Assembly: GCF_018139545.1 (NCBI RefSeq)
Contig: NZ_JAGSPJ010000003.1
Coordinates: forward strand, 310,001-374,000
From: Affinundibacterium fentianense
GTDB taxonomy: Bacteria; Pseudomonadota; Gammaproteobacteria; Burkholderiales; Burkholderiaceae_D
Direction: 5' to 3'
Length of the DNA stretch: 64,000 nucleotides
The position numbers and the translations under genes were made by a program. Position 1 is the stretch's first letter; each line of letters starts with the position of its first letter. Below are positions 18,757 to 27,695 of the stretch, in pieces. The notes beneath the pieces were generated by a model. It was given only the letters and a program-made list of their open reading frames with translations. It was not told the DNA's origin and did not search any database.

Positions 18757-19190
18757 GTTGTACTCGCTATGGTGTGTGACGGTTTGACGCCGAATTGTTG
18801 GTACTGACGGAAACGTAGTCGCGCTTCGGCCGCGTCGCGTTCCTCTTTTGCAACGACTTCAATGACACGATTAAATTCGGCGAAATTGACGGGAACTTGA
18901 TGGCTTAAATTGAGCAGTAAATCCCGATGCGGTAACTCTTGATCTTGATTGATCTCAGTGGCGATTAATATTGGAGTGTGTCGCGCAAGAGGATCGTTCA
19001 ACATCAGATGAGGTAGGAAGTCTGCATCCGAAAGACTCCACAGTGCTTGATCTAAAATTTTGGCTTGTTCTTGATTATCGATTAAAACGATGATCCGACA
19101 ATTGGCAGCACGGGCTTTTCGAATCAGGCGGCAACTGTAATGAATCTTGTCATTTACTTGCGTATGGAAATCGACGCGGGTCGCAGTCAT
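18753..19190 (-). CDS. holC: DNA polymerase III subunit chi
   Basis: HolC links the clamp-loader (through psi) to single-stranded-DNA-binding protein during replication. The 145-residue protein has the HolC pattern VDFHTQVNDKIHYSCRLIRKA near the N-terminus, the WSLSDADFLPH stretch containing the conserved Trp and Phe-Pro-His, and the LLNLSHQVPVNFAEFNRVIEVV segment. Length is normal. The gene pepA, often upstream of holC, is not here. The downstream DUF2486-like gene overlaps by four bases. Confidence 0.9.
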   Translation of the reverse strand: MTATRVDFHTQVNDKIHYSCRLIRKARAANCRIIVLIDNQEQAKILDQALWSLSDADFLPHLMLNDPLARHTPILIATEINQDQELPHRDLLLNLSHQVPVNFAEFNRVIEVVAKEERDAAEARLRFRQYQQFGVKPSHTIASTT

Positions 19191-19262
19191 ATTGATTTAA
19201 TCTCTGTTCTTCAGGTGTTGAACTTGAATTCAACAGTCTGGGTAGGAAGTGGTGCGAAATTT

Positions 19263-19913
19263 TTAAAAACGAATGCCAGTTGGTGAAGTGGACTTGGGTC
19301 TCGGCACTTCTTTGGGCGTGTCATCGGTTTTTTTTGCAGTACTTGGAGCCGGAGGCGCTGCAGGTTCTGGGTCTGGGTATCGGTAGTCCTTAGGCAATAT
19401 ACTTTGTTCTGGGTAACCCGCTGAGCTGAGCGCACTTCGCCATTCCGTGCTTTCGAATCCGGCGAATTTTGCTTTGTTGATCAACATAAATGGCAATTGA
19501 GTATCGCCGCTAACTTGCTTGAGTTTTTCAAGGTCCTCTGGATTGCTAATTGTTTTCTCGAAGAATGGAATGCCATTTTTCTTCAGCATATTGCGTGCTT
19601 CGTTGCAAACACCGCACGACGCAGTCGCGTAAAAAGTCACTGGATTTTTAGCGACTGCAGCTGCTAAGTCGGGTGGAAGCTTGATGTTAGAAATTGAAGC
19701 GGATTGATCAAACGCCTTGGTTCCTAGTTTTTTTGCATTTGCAGGAGGCGGAGTATCGCTGTAGACGATTTTGCCATTAGGTCCGACCCATTTGTACATT
19801 TGTGCATGCGCGGAAGGTACAAAGTTGAATAAACTTACTGCTGCGATCAATGAACAAAGCATTGGCAAGTAAGTCGGTAATTTATCACCTGTACTTTTCT
19901 GTGCTACGAACAT
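19263..19913 (-). CDS. DUF4124 and glutaredoxin-like domain protein, exported
   Basis: A 216-residue protein with an N-terminal signal or anchor (about 18-37, ending SAHAQ), a DUF4124 module (MYKWVGPNGKIVYSDTPPP), and a glutaredoxin/thioredoxin-fold domain with the active-site motif CGVC (near residues 98-101) and the cis-Pro context LPFMLIN. The C-terminus is a Pro/Ala/Lys-rich tail. I infer a periplasmic or membrane-bound thiol-disulfide role; no substrate is evident. It lies between holC and the peptidase gene on the same strand, 27 bases beyond the peptidase stop. Confidence 0.85.
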   Translation of the reverse strand: MFVAQKSTGDKLPTYLPMLCSLIAAVSLFNFVPSAHAQMYKWVGPNGKIVYSDTPPPANAKKLGTKAFDQSASISNIKLPPDLAAAVAKNPVTFYATASCGVCNEARNMLKKNGIPFFEKTISNPEDLEKLKQVSGDTQLPFMLINKAKFAGFESTEWRSALSSAGYPEQSILPKDYRYPDPEPAAPPAPSTAKKTDDTPKEVPRPKSTSPTGIRF

Positions 19914-19940
19914 GTTTCACTTCTCCATCTGCATAATTGT

Positions 19941-22028
19941 TTATTGAATCATGCCATTATGGCGCAATAATGCGTCGATAGCCGGTTTTCTGCCACGAAA
20001 TGCAACAAAGGAGTCGAGTGCAGGGCGTGAGCCTCCCATTTCTAATATCTCAGTCTGAAAGGTGATACCGACTCGCCGAGACAAAGTGCTGCCCTCGTTT
20101 TTTGCTGCTTCTTCAAATGCGCTGTAGGCGTCAGCGGATAACACTTCGGCCCATTTGTAACTAAAATAGCCAGCCGCATATCCGCCCGCAAAAATATGGC
20201 TAAAAGAATGCTGAAAGCGATTAAATGATGGTGGTTGAATGACAGCGACTTGATCTCGTACTGCTTGCAAGATTCTTGCGACTTCTTGTTTCGATGATTT
20301 GTCGCTCGGACTATGCAAGCGCATATCAAATAGCGCAAATTCCACCTGACGCAAGGTTTGTAAGCCAGATTGGAAATTTTTTGCAGCGATCATTTTGTCG
20401 TACAAGCTGCGCGGTAAGTAGGCGCCCGTTTCAACATGCGCGGTCATTTGTTGCAAGACATCCCATTCCCAGCAGAAATTTTCCATAAATTGAGACGGCA
20501 ATTCCACCGCATCCCACTCGACGCCAGAGATTCCCGAAACCGAAATGTCATCGACCTTGGTCAGTAATTGATGCAATCCGTGCCCAAATTCATGGAATAG
20601 GGTAATCACTTCATCGTGGGTGAATGTTGCTGGTTTGGTGACGCCATCCACCACCACTGGGGCATTGAAGTTGCAGGTTAGATAAACCACGGGCGTCTGA
20701 ATGCCGCTCGCTTTGCGGCAGCGTGCGCGGGCATCATCCATCCAAGCGCCACCTTGTTTGGCGGCGCGGGCATACAGGTCAAGATAAAATTGTCCAACCA
20801 ATTCACCATCGCGCTCGACACGATAAAACTTCACATCAGGATGCCAAGTGGCGGCGCTATCGCTTTGGATATTCACGGCAAACAAAGTTTGAATCACATT
20901 GAATAAACCAGCGACCACTTTGTGCTCAGGGAAATATTGTTTTACTTCTTGTTCAGAAAACGCGTAACGTTGTTCGCGGAGTTTTTCTGAAACAAAAGTG
21001 GTGTCCCACGCTTGCAAGTCGCTGATGCCAAATTGCTCTTGGGCAAATTGGCGTAGCTCCGTCAAATCTTTTTCGGCAAACGGTTTCGCTTTGTGTGCTA
21101 AATCGAGCAAGAAGCTTTCGACTTGGGTGGCGCTCTCCGCCATTTTGGGTAAAAGCGAGACTTCGGCGAAATTTTGATAGCCAAGTAGTTCCGCTTCTTC
21201 TTGGCGTAGACTCAATAACTCATCGATGATTGCCGTGTTATCCCACTCAGGATGTCCGCCTAGTTCCGATGCCTTGGTCGCGTTTGCGCGATAAATCGTT
21301 TCGCGTAGCTGGCGGTTTTCGGCGTATTGCAAAAGTGGGAAATACGAAGGGAAATGCAGGCTGAATTGATAGCCCGTTTTGCCATCTTGTTCGGCAGCGT
21401 GTTGTGCTGCCTGTAAAACTTCTTCCGGCAAACCTTTGAGTTCGGCCACATCCGTGACGAGCAATTTGTAATCATTGGTCGCGTCCAACACATTCTCAGA
21501 GAATTTGGTGGAGAGGGCAGCTAATTTTTCTTGCACTTCTGCGTAGCGTTTCTTTTTGTCGTCAGCTAATTCTGCGCCGCCGAGTTTAAAGTCACGCAAG
21601 GCATTGCTGATGATTTTTTTACGCGCGGCACTCAGCGTCGCGTAGGCAGCGCTCGCACTTAATGCTTTGTAGTGTTCGTATAAATGCAGATTTTGTCCAA
21701 GCTCAGTCCAAAATTCGGTGACCTTGGGTTGGTTTTCGTTATAGGCTGCACGTAGTTCTGGTGTATCGCGCACCGAGTTGAGGTGACTCACAATACCCCA
21801 AGCACGGCCGAGTTTTTCGGTAACGGTTTCTAATGGCGTGACGAAATTGTCCCATTCAATGTTTGCTATTGGTGCTTCTAATTGCGTTACCACTTTACGG
21901 CATTCCGCTAATAATTGATCCATCGCGGGGCTGACATGCTCTGGCGAGATAGCATCAAAGCGTGGCAGGTCGCTAAAGTCGAGTAGCGGATTGGTGGTCG
22001 TTATTGATTGGGTCGTCATGTCACTCAT
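19941..22028 (-). CDS. prlC: Oligopeptidase A, M3-family zinc metallopeptidase
   Basis: Cytoplasmic thimet-like peptidase that degrades short peptides, including cleaved signal peptides. The 695-residue length is that of E. coli oligopeptidase A (680). The zinc site HEFGH lies near residue 477 with the downstream Glu in WDAVELPSQFMENF. C-terminal family signatures (SHIFAGGYAAGYFSYKWAEVL, about 630-650) are present. The start is five bases after the folD stop on the same strand, so they form an operon. A second in-frame ATG three codons further in is possible. Confidence 0.94.
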   Translation of the reverse strand: MSDMTTQSITTTNPLLDFSDLPRFDAISPEHVSPAMDQLLAECRKVVTQLEAPIANIEWDNFVTPLETVTEKLGRAWGIVSHLNSVRDTPELRAAYNENQPKVTEFWTELGQNLHLYEHYKALSASAAYATLSAARKKIISNALRDFKLGGAELADDKKKRYAEVQEKLAALSTKFSENVLDATNDYKLLVTDVAELKGLPEEVLQAAQHAAEQDGKTGYQFSLHFPSYFPLLQYAENRQLRETIYRANATKASELGGHPEWDNTAIIDELLSLRQEEAELLGYQNFAEVSLLPKMAESATQVESFLLDLAHKAKPFAEKDLTELRQFAQEQFGISDLQAWDTTFVSEKLREQRYAFSEQEVKQYFPEHKVVAGLFNVIQTLFAVNIQSDSAATWHPDVKFYRVERDGELVGQFYLDLYARAAKQGGAWMDDARARCRKASGIQTPVVYLTCNFNAPVVVDGVTKPATFTHDEVITLFHEFGHGLHQLLTKVDDISVSGISGVEWDAVELPSQFMENFCWEWDVLQQMTAHVETGAYLPRSLYDKMIAAKNFQSGLQTLRQVEFALFDMRLHSPSDKSSKQEVARILQAVRDQVAVIQPPSFNRFQHSFSHIFAGGYAAGYFSYKWAEVLSADAYSAFEEAAKNEGSTLSRRVGITFQTEILEMGGSRPALDSFVAFRGRKPAIDALLRHNGMIQ

Positions 22029-22032
22029 CGTA

Positions 22033-22878
22033 TTAAATTCTTTCAGCAGCTTCTATCGTATTAACTAATAACATCGTGATCGTCATTGGACCGACGCCGC
22101 CTGGTACTGGCGTAATGTAGCTAGCGACTTCTTTGACATTCGCGTAATCCACATCGCCGCACAATTTGCCTTCATCGTCGCGATTCATGCCGACGTCGAG
22201 TACGACCGCACCCGGTTTCACCATGTCGGCAGTGACGATATTGCGCTTACCTGTGGCGACCACGAGGATGTCGGCATTGCGTGTATGGGCGCCCAAATCA
22301 CGTGTCTTGGAATTACATATGGTGACGGTTGCGCCTGCTTGCAAGAGCAACATGGCTTGCGGTTTGCCGACAATATTTGAAGCACCAACCACCACCGCAT
22401 TCGCGCCACGTACTGGGTAGTCGATAGATTCCAGCATCTTCATCACGCCATACGGTGTGCAAGGGCGGAATAAAGGCTGACCTGTCATTAGCAAACCAGC
22501 ATTGCTGATATGAAAGCCATCTACATCTTTTTCAGCGGCAATTGCTTCAATCACTTTATTCGCATTGATGTGCGCAGGTAAAGGCAATTGCACCAGAATA
22601 CCATTGATCTTTGGATCATTATTGAGGCGATCGATGTGTGCCAAAAGGTCAACTTCGCTTAAGGATGCATCATATTTTTCAAGGACTGAGTAAAAGCCGC
22701 AGTCCTCGCATGCTTTGACTTTGTTGCGTACATAGACTTGTGAGGCGGGATTGTCGCCAACCAAAATGACCGCGAGGCCTGGTTGTTTTCCTTTTGCAGT
22801 TAAGTTTGCTGCGCGTTTGGTCACGTCTTCGCGGATTTGCTGAGAAAGTTGGGTGCCACTGATGATTTGTGCTGTCAT
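22033..22878 (-). CDS. folD: Bifunctional methylenetetrahydrofolate dehydrogenase/cyclohydrolase
   Basis: FolD interconverts 5,10-methylene-, methenyl- and 10-formyl-tetrahydrofolate using NADP, supplying one-carbon units. From ATG 22878 the protein has 281 residues, the normal length, starting [17 protein letters not shown]. Signatures seen are [20 protein letters not shown] (with catalytic Lys), the QLPLPAHIN stretch, the nucleotide-binding [16 protein letters not shown], and the C-terminal [11 protein letters not shown]. The longer frame starting at 22953 adds residues unlike the family. The oligopeptidase A gene follows at once on the same strand. Confidence 0.96.
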   Translation of the reverse strand: MTAQIISGTQLSQQIREDVTKRAANLTAKGKQPGLAVILVGDNPASQVYVRNKVKACEDCGFYSVLEKYDASLSEVDLLAHIDRLNNDPKINGILVQLPLPAHINANKVIEAIAAEKDVDGFHISNAGLLMTGQPLFRPCTPYGVMKMLESIDYPVRGANAVVVGASNIVGKPQAMLLLQAGATVTICNSKTRDLGAHTRNADILVVATGKRNIVTADMVKPGAVVLDVGMNRDDEGKLCGDVDYANVKEVASYITPVPGGVGPMTITMLLVNTIEAAERI

Positions 22879-23242
22879 GGTATTTGTGCTCGAAAAGAGG
22901 CGGACACTTGAAAAAAATACGACAAGGTCGGCGGATGGCAAAAAATGGATCAAGCGTGATTATAAAGGATGGCGACCAGACGTATTAATAGTTGCTAACT
23001 TTCTTGATCAAACTCGGCGAAAAAAAGTTAAAAATTCTGACTTCAGAGGTGAATCTGCTTATCCAGATCGACGTGGCTTTTTTGTGACTTCGAAAGTGTT
23101 TCTTTTTATTACCAAAATTGTTGGTTGGGCTATGAAATGTGTTCCGAAATTCGCCAAGCATTCTGCTATTTTAGGAAATAAATGAGCAGGTTTGACTTCA
23201 CAAATCATAGCAATTTACATAGAAGCTTGTATGTTGCATTGC
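22879..23242. other. Divergent intergenic region between folD and aceE
   Basis: About 360 bases upstream of folD and before the aceE promoter region. A 110-codon frame at 22853-23185 on the plus strand starts inside folD and has no recognisable family or ribosome-binding site, so I do not call it. The segment should contain the folD promoter; I could not place it. Confidence 0.4.
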
Positions 23243-23308
23243 ATCACGAATATCACAATATGAAATCACATATCGTAATTTGAAATTTGAGAAAAGTGCT
23301 GTTAGAAT
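23243..23308 (+). promoter_or_regulatory. aceE operon promoter with upstream repeats
   Basis: TTGAAA (23280-23285), a 17-base spacer and TAGAAT (23303-23308) form a good sigma-70 promoter. Directly upstream the sequence is repeat-rich: ATCAC occurs three times between 23243 and 23270, TGAAAT recurs exactly 20 bases apart (23261 and 23281), and AATTTGAAATT (23277-23287) is a perfect palindrome covering the -35 element. Such repeats are likely operator half-sites; the regulator is unknown. The 5' leader to aceE is about 160 bases. Confidence 0.65.
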
Positions 23309-23477
23309 GTCCCCGATGCAAAAAATCGAGAGTCGTTTTCGCCTTGAAAAAGGCTTGAGAATTTTTCACATTTCGCACAAGCTTGCGTAAAACTAAACAG
23401 TGTAAAGGCGGTACTAGCTCTGCACGACGTGAGCAGTCGCCACCAGAACACATGACCTTTATCCATGAGGAGACCGT

Positions 23478-26171
23478 ATGTCACAGATAGACCAAATTTT
23501 GGCGCAAGCCGTGAATGATCCCGACGTGATCGAAACCAATGAATGGCTTGATGCGCTAGAGTCTGTGATTGATACGGAAGGCCCAGATCGCGCTCACTAT
23601 TTGATGGAACGTATGATGGATTTGGCACGCCGTCGCGGTGCAAATATCCCATTCTCCAGTAATACGGCCTATGTGAATACGATTCCTGCCGATAAAGGTG
23701 CACATTGCCCAGGTAATTTGGAAATCGAAGAGCGCCTGCGTTCCTACATGCGTTGGAATGCGATGGCGATGGTGGTGAAAGCGAATCGTCTCGATGGTGA
23801 TTTAGGTGGTCACTTATCGAGCTTCGCTTCTTTGGCTAACATGTTGGGTATCGGCTTTAACCACTTCTGGCATGCGCCGACAGCTGATCACGGTGGTGAC
23901 TTGCTGTACATCCAAGGTCACTCTTCTCCAGGTATTTATGCTCGCGCTTTCCTCGAAGGTCGCTTGAGCGAAGATCAGTTGTTGCACTTCCGTCGTGAAG
24001 TCGATGGCAAAGGTCTGTCTTCTTACCCACATCCAAAATTGATGCCAGATTTCTGGCAATTCCCAACGGTCTCTATGGGCTTGGGCCCATTGATGGCCAT
24101 CTACCAAGCACGCTTTTTGAAATATCTCCACGCACGTGGCATCGCTGATACGGAAAAACGTAAGGTCTGGGCATTCTGCGGCGACGGTGAAATGGATGAA
24201 CCAGAATCCATGGGCGCGATTGGTATGGCCGGTCGTGAAAAGTTGAATAACCTTGTGATCGTGGTGAACTGTAATTTGCAACGTCTGGACGGCCCAGTGC
24301 GCGGCAATGGCAAAATCATTCAAGAACTCGAATCTGATTTCCGTGGCGCAGGCTGGAATGTGGTTAAAGTGATCTGGGGTTCTGGTTGGGATGAATTGCT
24401 GGCGAAAGACAAAGAAGGCGCGTTGCGTAAGATCATGATGGAAACCGTGGACGGTGAATATCAGAATTACAAAGCGAAAGATGGCGCCTATGTGCGTTCC
24501 CACTTCTTCGGCAAAGATCCACGTACTTTGGCGATGGTCGCGCATATGTCGGACGACGATATCTGGCGTTTGACACGCGGTGGTCACGATCCACACAAAA
24601 TTTACGCAGCATTTAAGGTCGCACAAGAAAGCGTTGACCAACCAACGGTGATCTTGGCCAAGAGTATTAAAGGTTACGGCTTCGGTAAAGCAGGTGAAGC
24701 GCGTAACACGGCACATAATACGAAGAAACTCGACGACGAAACGATTAAGTCAGTACGTGATCGCTTCCAGTTGCCGATCGCGGATGAGAAGTTGGCAGAT
24801 ATCCCATTTTACAAACCAGCTGACGACACGCCAGAAATGAAGTACCTGCACGAACGTCGTGCAGCACTCGGTGGTTATTTACCACAACGCCGTCAACAGG
24901 CGGATGAGCAATTAGTCGTGCCGCCATTGTCTGCATTCCAAGCAATGTTGGAACCAACCGCAGAAGGGCGTGAGATTTCAACGACAGCTTCTTATGTACG
25001 CGTATTGACGTCTTTGCTGCGTGATAGCAGTTTGGGACAACGCGTTGTGCCTATCATGGTTGATGAGTCTCGTACATTTGGTATGGAAGGCTTGTTCCGT
25101 CAAATCGGTATCTTCAGTCAAGTTGGTCAGTTATACGAACCAGTTGATAAAGATCAGGTCATGTACTACCGCGAAGATAAAGCCGGTCAGATTTTGCAAG
25201 AAGGGATTAATGAAGCCGGTGGTATGAGTTCATGGATCGCAGCAGCGACTTCTTACTCGACCAACAACCGCGTGATGATTCCGTTCTACACGTATTACTC
25301 AATGTTCGGTCTGCAACGTATCGGCGATTTGGCATGGGCCGCAGCGGATATGCGTGCACGTGGCTTCTTGATCGGTGGTACTGCGGGTCGTACGACACTG
25401 AACGGTGAAGGCTTGCAACATGAAGATGGTCATAGCCATGTGATGGCATCGACGATTCCAAACTGCGTACCCTACGATCCTACATTTGCGCATGAAGTCG
25501 CAGTCATTATTCATGATGGTTTGCGTCGTATGGTCACGAACCAAGAAGACGTGTTCTACTACATCACGGTGATGAACGAGAACTACGCTCATCCTGGTTT
25601 GGTTGCTGGTCAAGAAGAAGGCATTATCAAAGGTCTGTACTCCTTCAAGAAATCGGAAGCGCAAACCAAACATCGCGTGCAACTCTTGGGTTCTGGAACG
25701 ATCTTGCGTGAAGTGATCGCCGCCGCTGATTTGTTGCAAAACGATTGGGGCATTGCAGCCGATATTTGGTCTGCACCATCCTTCACATTATTGGCGCGTG
25801 ACGGTCAAGATGCAGAACGTTGGAATATGTTGCACCCAACCGAAACACCACGCGTCCCTTATATTGCTGAATGCTTGAAAGATACAGCCGGTCCTATCGT
25901 TGTATCTACTGACTACATGCGTGTCTATGCAGAACAAGTGCGTGCATTCATTCCTAAAGATCGTAGCTACAAAGTCTTGGGTACGGATGGTTTCGGTCGC
26001 TCCGATAGCCGTGCGAAATTGCGTGAATTCTTTGAAGTTAATCGTTATTTCGTGACGATCGCAGCATTGAAATCCTTAGCAGACGAGGGCGCGATTTCTG
26101 CTTCAGTGGTGGCGCAAGCAATTGAGAAATACGGTATCAATCCAAACAAACCCAATCCGGTGACTGTTTAG
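23478..26171 (+). CDS. aceE: Pyruvate dehydrogenase E1 component (homodimeric)
   Basis: E1 decarboxylates pyruvate with thiamine diphosphate and passes the acetyl group to the lipoyl arm of E2. The 897-residue single-chain form is normal for beta- and gammaproteobacteria. Visible features include SSFASLANMLGIGFNHFWHA in the N-terminal region, the ThDP/Mg site stretch WAFCGDGEMDEPESMGAI (near 230-247), and the C-terminal TDGFGRSDSR. GAGGAGACCGT before the ATG is a strong ribosome-binding site. E2 and E3 genes follow on the same strand. Codon use looks clean and highly optimised, as expected for an abundant enzyme. Confidence 0.97.
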   Translation: MSQIDQILAQAVNDPDVIETNEWLDALESVIDTEGPDRAHYLMERMMDLARRRGANIPFSSNTAYVNTIPADKGAHCPGNLEIEERLRSYMRWNAMAMVVKANRLDGDLGGHLSSFASLANMLGIGFNHFWHAPTADHGGDLLYIQGHSSPGIYARAFLEGRLSEDQLLHFRREVDGKGLSSYPHPKLMPDFWQFPTVSMGLGPLMAIYQARFLKYLHARGIADTEKRKVWAFCGDGEMDEPESMGAIGMAGREKLNNLVIVVNCNLQRLDGPVRGNGKIIQELESDFRGAGWNVVKVIWGSGWDELLAKDKEGALRKIMMETVDGEYQNYKAKDGAYVRSHFFGKDPRTLAMVAHMSDDDIWRLTRGGHDPHKIYAAFKVAQESVDQPTVILAKSIKGYGFGKAGEARNTAHNTKKLDDETIKSVRDRFQLPIADEKLADIPFYKPADDTPEMKYLHERRAALGGYLPQRRQQADEQLVVPPLSAFQAMLEPTAEGREISTTASYVRVLTSLLRDSSLGQRVVPIMVDESRTFGMEGLFRQIGIFSQVGQLYEPVDKDQVMYYREDKAGQILQEGINEAGGMSSWIAAATSYSTNNRVMIPFYTYYSMFGLQRIGDLAWAAADMRARGFLIGGTAGRTTLNGEGLQHEDGHSHVMASTIPNCVPYDPTFAHEVAVIIHDGLRRMVTNQEDVFYYITVMNENYAHPGLVAGQEEGIIKGLYSFKKSEAQTKHRVQLLGSGTILREVIAAADLLQNDWGIAADIWSAPSFTLLARDGQDAERWNMLHPTETPRVPYIAECLKDTAGPIVVSTDYMRVYAEQVRAFIPKDRSYKVLGTDGFGRSDSRAKLREFFEVNRYFVTIAALKSLADEGAISASVVAQAIEKYGINPNKPNPVTV

Positions 26172-26196
26172 TTTTTGTTAGGTTCGGTGCGAGATC

Positions 26197-26265
26197 GTAG
26201 GGCGGGTGGAACCCGCGTCGCCCACAGATTGAGCACCTTAGCAGCGCGGGTTGCACCCGCCCTAC
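26197..26265. repeat. REP-like paired inverted repeat (BIME-type) between aceE and aceF
   Basis: The 21-base arm at 26197-26217 (GTAGGGCGGGTGGAACCCGCG with its 20-base core) is repeated in inverted form at 26245-26265 with one mismatch, separated by 27 bases. Each arm is itself a small palindrome (GCGGGT...ACCCGC). This GTAGGGCGGGT...ACCCGC type is a widespread dispersed bacterial REP family, usually moved by RAYT transposases. It sits inside the pdh operon and may affect mRNA stability or partial termination between E1 and E2. I saw no second copy in the window. Confidence 0.85.
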
Positions 26266-26348
26266 AAGAGCTACGAGAGCGCTTAGTTAATTAGCCTTGA
26301 CCCCAGCCTTCCCCCTATTGAAGGGAGAGGGAATAAATGGAGAAAATG

Positions 26349-27680
26349 ATGAGTACAGTAGAAGTCAAAGTGCCGGATATCGGTGATTTTAAAGAAGTTG
26401 AAGTGATTGAATTGATGGTCAAAGTGGGTGACACCATCAAGGTCGATCAATCCTTGATCACTGTTGAATCAGATAAAGCCAGTATGGAAATTCCATCGAG
26501 TCATGCTGGTGTAGTAAAAGAAGTCAAAGTTAAAGTCGGTGATAAAGTGGCCCTAGGCTCCTTAGTGGTGATCGTTGACGCTGACGGTGCAGCGGCACCA
26601 GCATCTACGCCAGCAGCGCCAGCTCCAGCTGCGGTTGCTCCGACCCCTGCCGCAGTAGCAGCGCCAGTAGCACCTGCACCTGTTGCCGCACCAGTTTCCG
26701 TTGCACCCGTAGTCGCAAGCGCGGCTGCAGTGGCAACGGCGCCGGCAGGTAAAGCGCACGCATCGCCTTCGATCCGTAAATTTGCACGTGAACTCGGCGT
26801 TGATTTGAGCAAAGTTCCAGGCACTGCACCGAAAGGTCGTATTACGCAGCAAGACGTGCAAAACTATGTTAAGGGAGTGATCGCTGGATCTGCGAGTGCG
26901 CCAGTTGCTAGCGCTGCAAGTACAAATGGTAGCGGCGCAGGTTTGAATCTCTTAGCATGGCCATCGCTCGATTTCTCTAAGTTTGGTGCGACTGAAACGC
27001 ATCCATTGTCACGTATTAAGAAACTCAGCGGCCCGAATTTGCACCGCAATTGGGTCATGATTCCTCATGTCACGCAATTTGACGAAGCAGATATTTCTGA
27101 TCTCGAAGAATTCCGTAAATCTTCGAACGCGGCCTTGGCTAAGTCGGGCGTGAAATTGACGATGTTGGCCTTCGTGATCAAGGCGAGTGTTTCTGCGTTG
27201 AAGAAGTTCCCAGCGTTTAATTCATCACTCGATGCTACTGGCGAAAACTTGATTTTGAAGCAGTACTACAACATCGGTTTCGCAGCTGATACGCCGAACG
27301 GTTTGGTGGTGCCAGTGGTTAAAAACGCAGATCAAAAAACATTATCGCAAATCGCCAATGAAATGGGCGAGCTCTCTGCACAAGCGCGTGATGGCAAATT
27401 GAAGCCTGCTGACATGCAAGGCGCGACCTTCACGATTTCGTCTTTGGGCGGTATCGGCGGTACCGCGTTTACACCAATCATTAATGCACCGGAAGTCGCG
27501 ATTCTTGGCTTGTCCAAATCGTCGATGAAACCAGTATGGGATGGCAAACAATTCGCTCCACGTTTGATGTTGCCATTGTCTTTGTCCTACGACCATCGCG
27601 TGATCGATGGTGCGATGGCGGCGAAGTTCACAGCCTATTTGGCGGATGTTCTCGCTGATTTGCGTAAAACCATGTTGTAA
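26349..27680 (+). CDS. aceF: Pyruvate dehydrogenase E2, dihydrolipoyl acetyltransferase
   Basis: E2 forms the complex core and transfers the acetyl group from its lipoyl arm to CoA. The 443-residue protein has a single N-terminal lipoyl domain (about 2-76, lipoyl Lys in ESDKASM near 43), a long Ala/Pro linker (about 80-135), the peripheral-subunit-binding domain (SPSIRKFARELGVDL, about 140-175), and the catalytic domain with the C-terminal YDHRVIDGA motif. I prefer ATG 26349 with GGAG six bases upstream, matching the E3 N-terminus; ATG 26337 and 26346 are possible. Many relatives carry two or three lipoyl domains; here the extra ones sit on E3. Confidence 0.95.
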   Translation: MSTVEVKVPDIGDFKEVEVIELMVKVGDTIKVDQSLITVESDKASMEIPSSHAGVVKEVKVKVGDKVALGSLVVIVDADGAAAPASTPAAPAPAAVAPTPAAVAAPVAPAPVAAPVSVAPVVASAAAVATAPAGKAHASPSIRKFARELGVDLSKVPGTAPKGRITQQDVQNYVKGVIAGSASAPVASAASTNGSGAGLNLLAWPSLDFSKFGATETHPLSRIKKLSGPNLHRNWVMIPHVTQFDEADISDLEEFRKSSNAALAKSGVKLTMLAFVIKASVSALKKFPAFNSSLDATGENLILKQYYNIGFAADTPNGLVVPVVKNADQKTLSQIANEMGELSAQARDGKLKPADMQGATFTISSLGGIGGTAFTPIINAPEVAILGLSKSSMKPVWDGKQFAPRLMLPLSLSYDHRVIDGAMAAKFTAYLADVLADLRKTML

Positions 27681-27695
27681 TCAGGAGCCAAGACG

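Noticed and set aside
22853..23185. 110-codon plus-strand frame over the folD start
   Set aside because: Starts inside folD on the opposite strand, is basic and low-quality, has no ribosome-binding site and resembles no family.
23814..24716. 300-codon minus-strand frame in aceE
   Set aside because: Antisense shadow of a highly biased coding gene.
26501..26861. Ala/Thr- or Arg/Cys-rich minus-strand frames inside aceF
   Set aside because: Shadow frames created by the Ala/Pro linker of E2; the plus strand is clearly coding.
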